NCBI GenBank assembly: GCA_009693745.1
Contig: SHWR01000038.1
Span: forward strand, 1 to 10,004
Length of the DNA stretch: 10,004 nucleotides
Direction: 5' to 3'
Origin: Candidatus Fonsibacter sp.
Lineage (GTDB): Bacteria > Pseudomonadota > Alphaproteobacteria > Pelagibacterales > Pelagibacteraceae
Made by a program: the position numbers and the translations under genes. Shown here one piece after another: positions 1-6,959 of this stretch; positions within the stretch are counted from its first letter, which is position 1; each line of letters begins with the position of its first letter. The notes beneath the pieces are model-generated. The model was not told the DNA's origin. It ran no database searches and was given only the letters and a program-made list of their open reading frames with translations.

Positions 1-1
1 G

Positions 2-511
2 ATGTTTAATTATTTTGGTCATAAAAAAATATCCATACTAGATGGCGGGCTAGTTAAATGGAAAAATGAAAATAAGAAAATAGAAAATGGATCTGAGAAA
101 AAATTTCAAAAAAGTAATTTTAAATGCACCATAAAACATGAAATGCTTGTGCTAATTGATCATGTTAAAGAAAATATTAATAATAAAAAATTTGAATTAG
201 TAGACGCCAGAAGCAAAGGTAGGTTTGATGGTACTGAGAATGAACCAAGGCCAGACATAAAAAGCGGATCTATACCTAAAAGCTCCAATATGCCTTGGCT
301 AGAATGTATTGATCCTGTTAGCAAATGCTTCTTACCTAAAGAGGTGCTTCAAAAAAAATTTGAACAAATAAACGTTAATAAGAATTCTAAGGTTGTGTTT
401 TCCTGTGGCTCAGGTGTTACCGCATGCATTGTTGCTAAGGCCTTTGAAATAATAGATGGAAAAGAATTCTCAGTTTATGACGGCTCATGGACTGAATGGG
501 CAAGTCAATAA
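2..511 (+). CDS. sseA: 3-mercaptopyruvate sulfurtransferase, C-terminal half (5' end outside window)
   Basis: This cytoplasmic enzyme moves sulfur from 3-mercaptopyruvate to an acceptor such as cyanide or a thiol, and belongs to the two-rhodanese-domain family. The visible part begins inside the first rhodanese domain: MFNYFGHKKISILDGGLVKW matches the family stretch normally preceded by WW, so the first ATG is internal and the gene starts left of the window. The second rhodanese domain follows, with VDARSKGRFDG (about residues 67-77 of the visible part), SGSIPKSSNMPW, and the active-site loop CGSGVTA with catalytic Cys135 (codon 404-406). The protein ends in YDGSWTEWASQ, a typical C-terminus. 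The CGSGVTA loop favours mercaptopyruvate over thiosulfate, because thiosulfate sulfurtransferases usually carry basic residues there (CRKGVT type). The efflux adaptor gene follows after 79 bases on the same strand. A run of nine T at 552-560 lies downstream, but I see no GC-rich hairpin before it, so termination is unclear. Confidence 0.92.
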   Translation: MFNYFGHKKISILDGGLVKWKNENKKIENGSEKKFQKSNFKCTIKHEMLVLIDHVKENINNKKFELVDARSKGRFDGTENEPRPDIKSGSIPKSSNMPWLECIDPVSKCFLPKEVLQKKFEQINVNKNSKVVFSCGSGVTACIVAKAFEIIDGKEFSVYDGSWTEWASQ

Positions 512-568
512 ATAAGCTATTAGAGTCAAGTAAATCAATAAAACAAAGAAATTTTTTTTTCAATTAAA

Positions 569-584
569 GCATGTTATTACATGC
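569..584. repeat. short inverted repeat just upstream of the adaptor gene
   Basis: GCATGT and ACATGC form perfect 6-base arms around TATT, ending six bases before the ATG at 591. As RNA this would be a small hairpin in the leader; as DNA it could be an operator dyad. There is no Shine-Dalgarno sequence in the remaining six bases, so the hairpin occupies the place where ribosome binding would be expected. The rest of the 512-590 gap holds the T9 run and one GAGTC site. Its function is not known. Confidence 0.35.
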
Positions 585-590
585 ATCTTC

Positions 591-1463
591 ATGAATACTT
601 CCAAAAAAATTATAATAGCCGTCAGCATCATTTTTGTTCTTGTTGTTGCAATTATTGCCGGTCGAATGGTTTTAAATAATATTATTCAAAAAAAAATTAA
701 TCAGGCAAACCCAACTGAAGTTATTGCACAAGAGGTCCAAAAATCTGAATTTTATGAAAAGATCGAAACATTTGGCACAGCTCTTGCTAACCAGTCATTC
801 TCTATAAGAATTAAAAAAACAGATTTAATAAGCTCGCTAGAGTTTGATAAAAATTTAATAGTTCAAAAAAATCAATTAATTGCCCAGTTAAAAACAGAAA
901 AAATTACAGCTCCTTTTAGTGGACGATTAGGGGTTAGAGAAATTACACCTGGAATTTTAGGTGGAGAAGACTCAATTATTGCAACTTTAGATGATATTGA
1001 AACAGTAAAAATTGATATTAAAATTCCTGAAAGTTATCTAAATATTCTTAAAAAAGATTTAAAAATTAAAGCAAGCTCTGAAGCATTTAAGGAAGTTTTT
1101 TATGGAAATTTAGAAACTGTAAGTGCAAGAGTTGATCCAATTACAAGATCTATTTTAGTTCAGGTAAAAATTAAAAATTCTAATTATAAAATAATTCCTG
1201 GAATGTTAGTTAGTATTGAAATTATTTATAATGAAAAAACATCTTTGGGGATTCCTGAAGAATCTTTAATTCTTCAAGGCAACAGAACTATTGTTTATAA
1301 AGTAATCGAAGATAAATCTGTTGCCCTTACAGAAGTTAAAACAGGAATCAGAAATTATGGAAAAGTTGAAATAATATCTGGATTAAATCCTGGCGATAAA
1401 ATTGTAGTAGAAGGCGTTTCAAAAATTAGAGATAAAGCGCAAATAAAATTAATAAATAAATAA
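591..1463 (+). CDS. RND efflux periplasmic adaptor (membrane fusion protein), short form without alpha-hairpin
   Basis: This is the periplasmic linker of a proton-driven RND pump, anchored in the inner membrane by an N-terminal segment (about residues 6-24). The beta-rich domains follow. The first lipoyl half is about residues 66-100 (ending NQLIAQL) and the second about 104-135 (ITAPFSGRLGVREITPG). The beta-barrel is about 136-212 and the membrane-proximal domain about 216-288 (GLNPGDKIVVEG). Only about four residues (KTEK) separate the two lipoyl halves, where typical adaptors insert a coiled-coil hairpin of roughly 50-80 residues. The total of 290 residues is correspondingly short against the usual 350-400. 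The reading frame is continuous, so there is no frameshift. The pump gene begins three bases after the stop, so the two are surely co-transcribed and probably translationally coupled. The start at 591 is chosen because it gives the complete membrane anchor. The transported substrate cannot be told. Confidence 0.88.
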   Translation: MNTSKKIIIAVSIIFVLVVAIIAGRMVLNNIIQKKINQANPTEVIAQEVQKSEFYEKIETFGTALANQSFSIRIKKTDLISSLEFDKNLIVQKNQLIAQLKTEKITAPFSGRLGVREITPGILGGEDSIIATLDDIETVKIDIKIPESYLNILKKDLKIKASSEAFKEVFYGNLETVSARVDPITRSILVQVKIKNSNYKIIPGMLVSIEIIYNEKTSLGIPEESLILQGNRTIVYKVIEDKSVALTEVKTGIRNYGKVEIISGLNPGDKIVVEGVSKIRDKAQIKLINK

Positions 1464-1466
1464 TAA

Positions 1467-4400
1467 ATGTTCTTAACCGACATAAGTATAAAACGTCCAG
1501 TTTTTGCGACTGTGATGTCAATTGTCTTGGTTATATTTGGTTTGGTTATATTTAATAAGATATCTGTTAGAGAGCTGCCTGATATTGATCCAAGTATTGT
1601 GACTGTTAGAACTATTTACAAAGGAGCTTCTGCAGAAATTGTTGACTCTCAAATAACACAAAAAATTGAAGATATAGTTGGAGGAACCCCTGGACTTGCA
1701 ACTATTGACTCTAGAAGTGAAGATGGAAGATCCGTGGTTCGAATGGAGTTTGAGCCTGGCGTTAGTGTTGATGAAGCCACTAACGATATTAGAGACAGAG
1801 TAGCAAGAATCATTGATTTTCTTCCTGATAATGCTGGTCGTCCTGAAATTTTTAAAACATCGGAGGGTAATACTATTACAATATGGTTAAGATTAAGAAG
1901 TCAAAATTTAAGCGACCTTGAACTTAGTGATTATGCAAGTAGATATTTAAAAGATTATTTTTCAAGTGTTGATGGTGTTGGTCAAATTATTTTAGCTGGT
2001 GAAAAAGAAATATCTTTAAGAATCTGGATTAACCCATCAGCTTTATCCGCTAGAGATTTAACTGTAGCGGACATTGAAAGTGCTTTATTAAAAGAGAACA
2101 TTGAATTTCCTTCTGGAAGATTAGAATCTAAAAACATGGATCTAACTTTAAAAGTCGATAAAAGTTATAAAAATGTTGAAGATTTTAGAAATTTACCTTT
2201 AAAAAAAGCAAGAGATGGATCTTTAGTTAGACTTAAAGATGTAGCTAAAGTTGAGTTTGGACCTTTAAATATGCGAACAATGTTTAGAGGAAATGGTAAC
2301 CCTGTTGTTGGTATTGGTATTTATCAACAATCAAACGCCAACACCATCTCTGTTGCTGATGGTGTTAAAAAGAAGTTAATTGAAGTTAAAAAAAATCTAC
2401 CTGAAGGAGCACAACTAGATATAGCTTTTGATAGATCAAATTATATTCGCGTTGCCGTCAATGAAGTTTATGTAACTTTATTTATATCAGTGGCGCTTGT
2501 TGTTGGAGTCATTTATTTATTTTTGGGAAATCTTAGTTCAGTAATAATTCCAACTCTTGCCATTCCTGTTTCGTTAATTTCAACTTTCCTATTAATTTAT
2601 TCAGCAAACTTTAGTTTAAACTTATTTACTTTGATGGCTCTTGTTATTGCAATCGGTCTCGTAGTCGACGATGCAATTGTCATGTTAGAAAATATTTATA
2701 GAAGAGTTGAGGCTGGTGAAACTCCACTTATTGCATCCTATAAAGGAGCCAGTCAAGTTTCCTTTGCAATCATTGCAACAACGGTTGTATTAGTTGCTGT
2801 ATTCGTTCCTCTTATTTTTGTTAAAGGCATAGTTGGAAAATTATTTACAGAACTAGCTCTTACTCTTACTTTTTCAATAATAATTTCTGCTTTTGTTGCT
2901 CTTACATTATCACCAATGCTTGCTTCAAAATATCTTACAATAACTCATTCAAAACCTGCTTTTTTAAAAAAATTTGATAGCTATTTAGAAAAATTTTCTA
3001 ATTTTTATTTTGAAACACTATTGCTTCTGCTTTATAAAAAAAAAGAAATTATTATATTTTTAATAGGCGTCTTAGTTGCTGTTGTTATTTTATTTAAAAT
3101 AACCCCAAAAGAATTAATTCCACCTGAAGACCGGGGTGTCTTTTATGTAGTTATTCAAGCACCAGATGGCTCTGGTTTTGATTATACAAAAGAAAAAACT
3201 GAAAATATTGAAAAAGTATTTTTGACAGAATTAGGTAAAGGTACTTACAAAGAAATTCTTGCTCGTGTTCCAGGATTTCAAAGTGGAATAGATCAAGTAA
3301 ACACTGGATTTCTTGTTGTTTTATTGGAAGATTGGGCAAAAAGAAAAAAATTCTCCAGTCAAGATTTAGGTGGAGTATTTGAAAAATTAAATTCTTTTCC
3401 TGGTGTTAAAGCATTTCCAATTATGCCTCAAGGTCTAAGAGGTGGAGCGGGTGATAAGCCAATACAATTTGTAATTAAAGGGAATACTTATGAAGAATTA
3501 ATTAAGTGGAAAGAAATATTAAAATCAGAAATTGTAAAAAATAAAAATTTAGTAAATGTAGATGATGATTTAAATCTAACTAGACCTCAATTAAAAATTA
3601 AAATTAATGCAGATAAAGCTGCTGATTTAGGAGTTTCTGTTGAGTCTATTAGTAAAACAATTGAGACAATGTTCGGATCAAAAGAGGTTACCAAATATAC
3701 TAAAGAAGGCAGAGAATATTCTGTAATGTTACAGGCTGATATTAAAAATCGGCAAGAGCCCTCTAATTTAAATAAGATGGTTGTTAGATCTAATAGTGGA
3801 AAATTAGTTCCGTTATCAAGTGTTGCTACATTCTACGAAGAGTCAACTTTTACATCTTTAAATAGATATAACAGACAAAGAGCTGTTACAATTACAGCAA
3901 GACTTGTTGGTAATTATACAATTAGTGAAGCTCTTGGTTATTTAGAAAATCTTGCTAAAGAAAAATTACCATCTTATGCACGAATTGATTATAAAGGTGA
4001 ATCTTTAGAATATAAAAATACTAGTTCTGATATTTATTTCATTTTCCTACTAGCATTATTTACTGCTTATTTATCTTTGGCAGCACAATTTGAAAATTGG
4101 AAACATCCTCTAACTATTATGTTAACGGTTCCACTTGCTATTTTAGGTGGAATTATTGGTCTTTGGGTAATTGGAAGTTCATTAAATATTTACAGTCAAA
4201 TTGCACTCATAGTCTTAATTGGTCTCGCCGCCAAGAATGGAATCTTAATAGTAGAATTTGCAAATCAACTAAGGACGCAAGGATTAAAGCAAAAAGAAGC
4301 TATAATTGAATCTTGCAGAGTTAGATTAAGACCTATCTTAATGACATCAGCCTCAACTATAATTGGTGTAGTACCTTTAATTTTTGCAACAGGACCTGGC

Positions 4401-4574
4401 GCCGCAAGTAGAGCAACTGTTGGTATTGTTATTTTTATGGGAATGTTCTTTGCTACTCTATTTACTCTTTATGTAATTCCAGTGATGTATTTAATTATTG
4501 GAAAAAACACTGGAAGAATTGATGCTGTTGAAATTGAGCTTGAAAAACAACTAAAAGAAGCTTCTAATAAATAA
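1467..4574 (+). CDS. RND multidrug-type efflux pump, inner-membrane permease (HAE1 family)
   Basis: This proton-antiporting inner-membrane pump is of the AcrB/MexB type, working as a trimer with the adaptor encoded just upstream. At 1035 residues it has full family length. Features in order are the N-terminal helix with IKRPVFATVMS, the first large periplasmic loop (about 35-330), a helix bundle (about 332-545) and the second periplasmic loop (about 550-850). The C-terminal helix bundle covers about 855-1012. The proton-relay residues are present: Asp401-Asp402 in GLVVDDAIVMLEN (TM4), Lys923 in GLAAKNGILIVEF (TM10) and Arg955 in RLRPILMTS (TM11). The pump therefore looks functional. It starts three bases after the adaptor stop with no Shine-Dalgarno sequence. 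Its last 11 bases overlap the 3' end of the opposing lipoprotein gene. No outer-membrane channel gene is visible in the window. Drug, bile-salt-like or lipid substrates are all possible and the sequence does not decide. Confidence 0.96.
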   Translation: MFLTDISIKRPVFATVMSIVLVIFGLVIFNKISVRELPDIDPSIVTVRTIYKGASAEIVDSQITQKIEDIVGGTPGLATIDSRSEDGRSVVRMEFEPGVSVDEATNDIRDRVARIIDFLPDNAGRPEIFKTSEGNTITIWLRLRSQNLSDLELSDYASRYLKDYFSSVDGVGQIILAGEKEISLRIWINPSALSARDLTVADIESALLKENIEFPSGRLESKNMDLTLKVDKSYKNVEDFRNLPLKKARDGSLVRLKDVAKVEFGPLNMRTMFRGNGNPVVGIGIYQQSNANTISVADGVKKKLIEVKKNLPEGAQLDIAFDRSNYIRVAVNEVYVTLFISVALVVGVIYLFLGNLSSVIIPTLAIPVSLISTFLLIYSANFSLNLFTLMALVIAIGLVVDDAIVMLENIYRRVEAGETPLIASYKGASQVSFAIIATTVVLVAVFVPLIFVKGIVGKLFTELALTLTFSIIISAFVALTLSPMLASKYLTITHSKPAFLKKFDSYLEKFSNFYFETLLLLLYKKKEIIIFLIGVLVAVVILFKITPKELIPPEDRGVFYVVIQAPDGSGFDYTKEKTENIEKVFLTELGKGTYKEILARVPGFQSGIDQVNTGFLVVLLEDWAKRKKFSSQDLGGVFEKLNSFPGVKAFPIMPQGLRGGAGDKPIQFVIKGNTYEELIKWKEILKSEIVKNKNLVNVDDDLNLTRPQLKIKINADKAADLGVSVESISKTIETMFGSKEVTKYTKEGREYSVMLQADIKNRQEPSNLNKMVVRSNSGKLVPLSSVATFYEESTFTSLNRYNRQRAVTITARLVGNYTISEALGYLENLAKEKLPSYARIDYKGESLEYKNTSSDIYFIFLLALFTAYLSLAAQFENWKHPLTIMLTVPLAILGGIIGLWVIGSSLNIYSQIALIVLIGLAAKNGILIVEFANQLRTQGLKQKEAIIESCRVRLRPILMTSASTIIGVVPLIFATGPGAASRATVGIVIFMGMFFATLFTLYVIPVMYLIIGKNTGRIDAVEIELEKQLKEASNK

Positions 4575-4586
4575 AATACTTATTAG
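4564..4586. terminator. possible weak bidirectional terminator between convergent genes
   Basis: CTAATAA (4564-4570) and TTATTAG (4580-4586) are perfect 7-base arms around a 9-base loop. The structure spans the stop codons of both the pump gene (+) and the lipoprotein gene (-). A 10-base palindrome AGAAGCTTCT (4556-4565) overlaps it, and on the - strand it is followed by a short T-rich stretch. The stem is almost all A-T and neither side has a strong T-run, so it could not be a classical strong terminator. It is the only candidate at this junction. Confidence 0.28.
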
Positions 4587-5166
4587 TGGTTAACTGGTTC
4601 TTGCACTGATCGAGTTGTGCTTTATATTTTTTTGCAACACGATCAACTTCTTTTGCATAAGGAATAACTTTAGGATTTTTTTTATAATCTTTAAAATTTC
4701 CCCAGCCTTCGTGATAAGCTATGTATTGTCTAAAATAATCATCTTTTGGAATCTTTAATAATTGATTACTTTTATTAATATACCAGCCAATAAAATCTAC
4801 TGAGTCATTAAAACTTATTCTAAGAGCAAGTGGCTGATCAGTTTCACGAACGAATTGGTCCCAAGTTTTATTTATAGCTTGAGAATATCCAAATGCACTA
4901 GATTTTCTTTTATAAGGAATAACTTTGAATAATTTATCCCACTCTGGAGCTGCTAACCAATCAAAATCAGATTCTCTTTGAATAATTGCCATCTGCAACT
5001 CCACAGGCGCCCCCCATTTCTTTTCTGAATTTTTAACAAATTTGTACCAAAAATAATTATCAGTAAAAATTAAACATGTGTTTGAAGTGTTTCTTGGGGC
5101 TGAGACACAAGAAGTAATAAATAATAGAGATAAATATAATAAAAGTTTAAGTATATTTCGAATCAT
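4564..5166 (-). CDS. lipoprotein with lytic transglycosylase (SLT)-like domain
   Basis: This is probably a peptidoglycan-cleaving or -remodelling enzyme, tethered by lipid in the periplasm. The N-terminus has a hydrophobic signal ending in a lipobox, ITSC with Cys20. After that come the marks of a lysozyme-like SLT fold. IIQRESDF carries the likely catalytic Glu65, SAFGYSQAINKTW (about 90-102) corresponds to the substrate-groove GxxQ motif, and YHEGWGNF (about 151-158) corresponds to the AYN-G-G motif. At 200 residues the protein is a single-domain form with no LysM or other wall-binding module. It lies 25 bases downstream of cutA on the same strand and could be co-transcribed with it. An inverted repeat overlaps its start codon, and no Shine-Dalgarno sequence is present. 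The family call rests on motif spacing; the catalytic Glu is in the right context. The substrate bond and biological role remain inference. Confidence 0.8.
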   Translation of the reverse strand: MIRNILKLLLYLSLLFITSCVSAPRNTSNTCLIFTDNYFWYKFVKNSEKKWGAPVELQMAIIQRESDFDWLAAPEWDKLFKVIPYKRKSSAFGYSQAINKTWDQFVRETDQPLALRISFNDSVDFIGWYINKSNQLLKIPKDDYFRQYIAYHEGWGNFKDYKKNPKVIPYAKEVDRVAKKYKAQLDQCKNQLTTNKYFIY

Positions 5167-5185
5167 TAAACTAAACTTAGTTTAA
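5166..5185. repeat. perfect inverted repeat in the cutA-lipoprotein gap
   Basis: TTAAACTAA and TTAGTTTAA form 9-base arms around AC. The repeat fills most of the 25-base gap between the cutA stop and the lipoprotein ATG and touches the first base of that ATG. It could be an operator, or an RNA hairpin that limits translation or read-through from cutA. No T-run follows on the - strand, so it is not a standard terminator. The arms are very AT-rich, so chance is possible. Confidence 0.35.
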
Positions 5186-5191
5186 ATAATT

Positions 5192-5509
5192 TTATTTGGT
5201 AGAGTTTTTAATCCAGCGTAAAAAATCTTTATTACCATTAATAATATCTACAAAAACAATACATGGACATTCGTATAGGCTACTTTTTTTTACATAAGAA
5301 ATAAATTTATTCATATTTTTTTTTGTTGTTTTTCCAATAACAATAATCTCATTTGCAGTGTTAATTTTTTTATTCCATTTAAAATAAGATTTTATGTTTG
5401 GAATAATATTTGCACAGGCAACTATATCTTTTTTGACAAGACCATAAGCGATTTTATTTGCTTCAACTTTATTCTTACAAGTCATGTAAAATAATTTATA
5501 ATCACTCAT
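5192..5509 (-). CDS. cutA: CutA-like divalent-cation tolerance protein
   Basis: This is a small cytoplasmic protein of the CutA1 family, which forms very stable trimers with a ferredoxin-like fold related to PII. It was linked to copper tolerance in E. coli, though its biochemical job is still unsettled. At 105 residues the length is normal. Family marks are ACANIIPNIKSYFKWNKKI (about 32-50), then EIIVIGKTTK (about 54-63), then the segment SLYECPCIVFVDIINGN (about 76-92) that replaces the usual HPYExP block, and the final FLRWI. Two Cys residues, in ACANI and ECPC, might bind metal; this is inference. The start codon lies only 33 bases from the divergent gpmA start. A possible extended -10 element, TGTGATACT on the - strand (5518-5526), would put transcription almost at the ATG, suggesting a leaderless mRNA. 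The lipoprotein gene follows after 25 bases. Confidence 0.93.
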   Translation of the reverse strand: MSDYKLFYMTCKNKVEANKIAYGLVKKDIVACANIIPNIKSYFKWNKKINTANEIIVIGKTTKKNMNKFISYVKKSSLYECPCIVFVDIINGNKDFLRWIKNSTK

Positions 5510-5542
5510 GAATTTTTAGTATCACAATTTAAAAAATAAAAA
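5510..5542. promoter_or_regulatory. 33-base divergent promoter region between cutA and gpmA
   Basis: Both genes must start transcription within, or very near, these 33 bases. On the - strand TGTGATACT (5518-5526) resembles an extended -10 with its start point at about the cutA ATG. On the + strand TAGTAT (5517-5522) could serve gpmA with a leader of roughly 15 bases. The two overlap, so the promoters would compete for one polymerase. No good -35 is visible on either side and there is no Shine-Dalgarno sequence for either gene. Confidence 0.35.
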
Positions 5543-6265
5543 ATGTATAATTTAATTTTAGTACGACACGGTCAAAGTCAGTGGAATTTAGAAAATAGAT
5601 TTACAGGATGGTACGATGCAGAACTTACGAAACAAGGAATCGAAGAAGCGCAACAAGCGGGTTCTTTAATCAAAAACCTTAATATTAATTTTAATTTTGC
5701 CTTCACTTCTTTTCAAAAAAGAGCCATTTTAACTTTGGACGAAATAAATAAAGAACTTAATCTAAGTATTAAAAATATATTTAAAGCTTGGGAATTAAAT
5801 GAAAGACACTATGGCGCTCTCCAGGGTCTTAATAAAGAAGAAACTGCAAAAAAACATGGCGAACAACAGGTAAAAATTTGGAGGAGGAGTTATGATATAC
5901 CACCTCCGCCCATGGACAAAAACAATCCTGATAATCCGATTCATTATCCAATTTATAAAAATATTAATAAGAATTTAATTCCAGACACTGAATCCTTAAA
6001 AGATACTTTTAAAAGAGTTATTCCTTATTATGAAAAAAATATCTTGCCTATTTTAAAAAAAGAAAAAAATGTAATCATCTCAGCTCACGGCAATAGTTTG
6101 AGATCTCTTTGCAAAAAAATATTTAATATTACTAATAGCTCAATTGTTGAATTAGAAATCCCAACTGGGAATCCAATTCATATTACATTGAAAGATAATA
6201 TGAGTTTATCAAACTATTTATATCTTGATCGAAAAAGAGCTAAAAAAATCTTAATTAACGAATAA
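5543..6265 (+). CDS. gpmA: 2,3-bisphosphoglycerate-dependent phosphoglycerate mutase
   Basis: This is a cytoplasmic enzyme of glycolysis and gluconeogenesis that interconverts 3-phosphoglycerate and 2-phosphoglycerate through a phosphohistidine. The histidine-phosphatase core is intact. LVRHGQSQWN contains the phosphorylated His9, RFTGWYDAELTKQG follows, and Arg60 lies in SFQKRAILTL. Glu87 is in WELNERHYGALQGLNK, VKIWRRSYDIPPPP is at about 110-123, and the second catalytic His182 is in SAHGNSLRSL. At 240 residues the length is normal for the dPGM family, and not the cofactor-independent type. The ATG at 5543 gives the standard MYNLILVRHG start. It is divergent from cutA across 33 bases. Its last 11 bases overlap the 3' end of the murU-like gene on the other strand. 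Codons 113-116 create an unusually strong internal GGAGGAGG sequence at 5880-5887 in an otherwise AT-rich gene. Confidence 0.97.
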   Translation: MYNLILVRHGQSQWNLENRFTGWYDAELTKQGIEEAQQAGSLIKNLNINFNFAFTSFQKRAILTLDEINKELNLSIKNIFKAWELNERHYGALQGLNKEETAKKHGEQQVKIWRRSYDIPPPPMDKNNPDNPIHYPIYKNINKNLIPDTESLKDTFKRVIPYYEKNILPILKKEKNVIISAHGNSLRSLCKKIFNITNSSIVELEIPTGNPIHITLKDNMSLSNYLYLDRKRAKKILINE

Positions 6266-6268
6266 GAT
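6248..6268. terminator. possible weak bidirectional terminator at gpmA/murU junction
   Basis: ATCTTA (6248-6253) and TAAGAT (6263-6268) are perfect 6-base arms around a 9-base loop. They lie across the stop codons of gpmA (+) and the murU-like gene (-). On the + side a T-rich stretch (GTTTTAGCTTTT) starts about eight bases later. The stem is short and AT-rich, so it is a weak candidate, listed because the two genes share their ends and no other terminator is visible. Confidence 0.22.
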
Positions 6269-6959
6269 CTAATTGTTTTAGCTTTTCATACATTGATAAA
6301 TCCGTTACGTGATAAAACATGTTTTGGGTAACCTCTCCAACCATTTTTTTATCAGCTATAGCCTCATCCCAAACTGGTTGAATTGAAAAATTCTCATTTT
6401 TTTTATTTTTTAATAAAATAGGATTAATAATCTGACAGCCCGTAAAAATTAAATTGTTCGTATCACCAGATTGTCTAAATAAAAAAGGTTCTGATTTTAT
6501 AGTAAAATCGCCTTTTAAAGTTTTATCAAAACTATTCTCCCTCTTAATCATTAAAAGACCAGAGTTAGCATTATACTGAGTAAAATTTTTATATAAATTT
6601 TTTAAAGAAGATAAATATTCATCAGACCAAATTGTGTCGCTATTTATAGAGATAAAAGGTTTGTCTAAAAAAAATGATAATGCATTTCTAATTCCACCCC
6701 CTGTGCCTAAGATTTCTTGTTCTTTAAAAATTTTAATATCGTAAATACTTTTATTACTCTCTGCAAGAGCTACTATTTGTTCTCCTAGATGATGGGTGTT
6801 AATAGCAAAACTTTTTACTCCAAATTTTTTTAAAAAATTTAAAGTATTCTCAAGTAGACTAACATTATTAATTTTTAGTAATGGTTTTGGCGTAGTATTT
6901 GTAAGGGGAAGAACTCTTTTTCCAAAGCCTGCGGCTAAAACAATTGCTCTTTCAATCAT
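6255..6959 (-). CDS. murU: sugar-1-phosphate nucleotidyltransferase, MurU-like
   Basis: This is probably N-acetylmuramate-1-phosphate uridylyltransferase, which makes UDP-MurNAc in the cell-wall recycling shortcut known from Pseudomonas (MurU). The fold marks are the nucleotide-binding loop AIVLAAGFGKR (5-15), PKPLLKI with Lys25 (24-30), NTHHLGEQI (54-62), GTGGGIRNAL (85-94) and a metal-binding Asp108 in SINSDTIW. FTGCQIINP (172-180) is also typical. At 234 residues it fits the short, single-domain MurU type, lacking the C-terminal repeats of GlmU or GDP-mannose enzymes. The usual C-terminal VGTP-like motif reads VTDLSMYEKL here (about 218-227), a small departure. It overlaps the argF stop by ATGA (6956-6959), so translation is coupled to argF. 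In other alphaproteobacteria such genes often sit next to an AmgK-type kinase; none is seen here. Substrate is inferred: glucose-, mannose- or other hexose-1-phosphate remain possible. Confidence 0.78.
   Translation of the reverse strand: MIERAIVLAAGFGKRVLPLTNTTPKPLLKINNVSLLENTLNFLKKFGVKSFAINTHHLGEQIVALAESNKSIYDIKIFKEQEILGTGGGIRNALSFFLDKPFISINSDTIWSDEYLSSLKNLYKNFTQYNANSGLLMIKRENSFDKTLKGDFTIKSEPFLFRQSGDTNNLIFTGCQIINPILLKNKKNENFSIQPVWDEAIADKKMVGEVTQNMFYHVTDLSMYEKLKQLDLIR

Noticed and set aside
524..528. GAGTC (GANTC) site upstream of the adaptor gene as a CcrM/GcrA regulatory mark.
   Set aside because: A single 5-base site is too common to support a regulatory claim.
552..560. Run of nine T after sseA, as an intrinsic terminator.
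   Set aside because: No convincing hairpin precedes it within the 40 bases after the stop codon; in this AT-rich sequence a T-run alone is weak evidence.
3151..3339. 62-codon open frame on the - strand inside the pump gene.
   Set aside because: It lies wholly opposite a well-conserved coding region, shows no recognisable family and is expected by chance.
4097..4309. 70-codon open frame on the + strand inside the pump gene.
   Set aside because: It is a shifted frame over the conserved TM10 region of the pump, with no sign of being a gene.
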